Shown: positions 13,484-13,974 of the stretch, piece by piece | How positions within the stretch are numbered: the stretch's first letter is position 1 | Layout of the letters: each line of letters opens with the position of its first letter | NCBI GenBank assembly: GCA_964535155.1 | Contig: CAZHSR010000024.1 | Location: 1 to 13,974 of the forward strand | DNA from: JAGPFW01 sp964535155 | Lineage (GTDB): Bacteria; Patescibacteriota; WWE3; UBA101185; UBA10185 | DNA: 13,974 nt | Direction: 5' to 3' | Notes under the pieces: model-generated | Database searches by the model: none | What the model saw: only the letters and a program-made list of their open reading frames with translations | What the model was told of the DNA's origin: nothing | Translations under genes and position numbers: made by a program

Positions 13484-13974
13484 ATGACCATTTCCTTGCC
13501 TAAAACAAAAAAACTTCTATACGAAAACTCAGATTTAATTGCAATTCTAGGCGTAGGAATTCTCCTGCGACTAAAAGACATTACAAAATTTGAATTCTGG
13601 TATGACGAAGCTTTTACAGGTCTTATGACTAAAATTCCTTGGGAAGAATTTGTGGCTACTTTAAAAGGTGATTCGCATCCTCCTCTTTTCCTGCTTCTAA
13701 CAAGGGCATGGTCAGTAATTTTTGGCTCAACCGATATAAGTTTAAGAACCTTGCCCTTAATTTTTGGCATTGCAACTCTCGCCTTGCTTTTCACAATTAC
13801 AAAAATTCTGTTTGGAAAAAAGCCTGCTTTAATAACCCTCTTTTTGGCTTCAATTTCGCCTTTTTTAATTCAATATAGTTACGAAGCCCGTTCTTATTCC
13901 ATGTTTGCTTTTTTTGTACTTCTTTCGTTTTATTTGGCAGTCTCAAAGAAAAAAACAGTTTTCTTCCTTTCCCT
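13484..13974 (+). CDS. ArnT/PMT-type membrane glycosyltransferase, N-terminal part (cut by window edge)
   Basis: The first 163 residues of a GT-C fold enzyme (family GT39/GT83-like) that would transfer a sugar from a polyprenyl-phosphate donor to an acceptor on the outer membrane face. After a short basic N-terminus and a first membrane segment (about 17-30) comes FWYDEAFTG (Asp41-Glu42), the catalytic acidic pair in the first outer loop. GDSHPPLFLLL (62-72) and YEARSYSM follow, both hallmark motifs of this superfamily. Further hydrophobic segments lie in between. The frame stays open to the window end. The ATG at 13484 is supported by the -10 element 7 nt upstream. It is a plausible user of lipid-linked sugars, but the GT4/GT2 pair lies in a different transcription unit, so the connection is only thematic. 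The opposite-strand open frame here is a shadow. Confidence 0.88.
   Translation, partial: MTISLPKTKKLLYENSDLIAILGVGILLRLKDITKFEFWYDEAFTGLMTKIPWEEFVATLKGDSHPPLFLLLTRAWSVIFGSTDISLRTLPLIFGIATLALLFTITKILFGKKPALITLFLASISPFLIQYSYEARSYSMFAFFVLLSFYLAVSKKKTVFFLS

Noticed and set aside
13480..13794. Minus-strand open frame opposite the PMT-like gene
   Set aside because: The plus strand encodes clear GT-C motifs (WYDEAF, HPPLF); the minus-strand protein has none.
1..13974. CRISPR arrays, insertion sequences, tRNA or rRNA genes
   Set aside because: No regularly spaced direct repeats, transposase motifs or cloverleaf-like segments were found, and the gaps between genes are too short to hold most of them.

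Overview
The window is about 14 kb of AT-rich, gene-dense bacterial chromosome. Intergenic gaps are mostly under 70 bp, and the longest non-coding stretch, about 125 bp, lies between lepB and rpoB. The genes are short or trimmed versions of core bacterial genes. All complete genes stop with TAA or TAG, and every frame reads through with the standard code. A shortened MutL, a SurA-type protein without an isomerase domain, unusual membrane glycosyltransferases and the sparse use of Shine-Dalgarno sites together suggest a reduced-genome lineage such as the Patescibacteria/CPR (Microgenomates or WWE3-like). That placement is inference, not proof.

Layout. (1) Positions 1-4792, minus strand: lepB (signal peptidase I), then rpoB, then the 5' part of rpoC, which runs off the left edge. 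rpoB has its own promoter behind lepB, and rpoC follows rpoB with no gap. The usual upstream partners of rpoB (rplJ/rplL) are absent. (2) Positions 4857-5330, plus strand: a small membrane protein with a His/Asp motif, divergent from lepB and overlapping its convergent neighbour tail-to-tail by 59 bp. (3) Positions 5272-11465, minus strand, read right to left: SurA-N-like membrane chaperone, mutL, tatD, a multi-pass GT2-like glycosyltransferase, and a WecA/TagO-type polyprenyl-phosphate sugar-1-phosphate transferase with an extra N-terminal membrane region. Gaps of 48, 33, 6 and 11 bp suggest an operon, with an extra promoter in front of mutL. (4) A GNAT acetyltransferase (minus, 11530-11997) is divergent from an alkyladenine DNA glycosylase (plus, 12042). 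That gene is followed by a SAM methyltransferase and the start of an ArnT/PMT-type glycosyltransferase, which runs off the right edge.

Two functional themes recur. One is envelope glycan assembly and protein export: GT4, GT2, the PMT-like gene, LepB, the SurA-like protein and the membrane hydrolase. The other is DNA repair: MutL and the alkyladenine glycosylase, with TatD possibly related.

The most striking signal is regulatory. Seven genes have a -10-like hexamer only 6-9 bp before the ATG and no Shine-Dalgarno site. In five of them the hexamer is an extended -10 (TGn plus a TATAAT-like hexamer). This predicts leaderless mRNAs. By contrast, rpoC, inside an operon, carries a textbook AGGAGG. 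Two protein-level oddities also stand out: a MutL whose endonuclease motif lacks its last Glu and whose C-terminal domain is short, and an alkyladenine glycosylase with Gly at the position of human Asn169.
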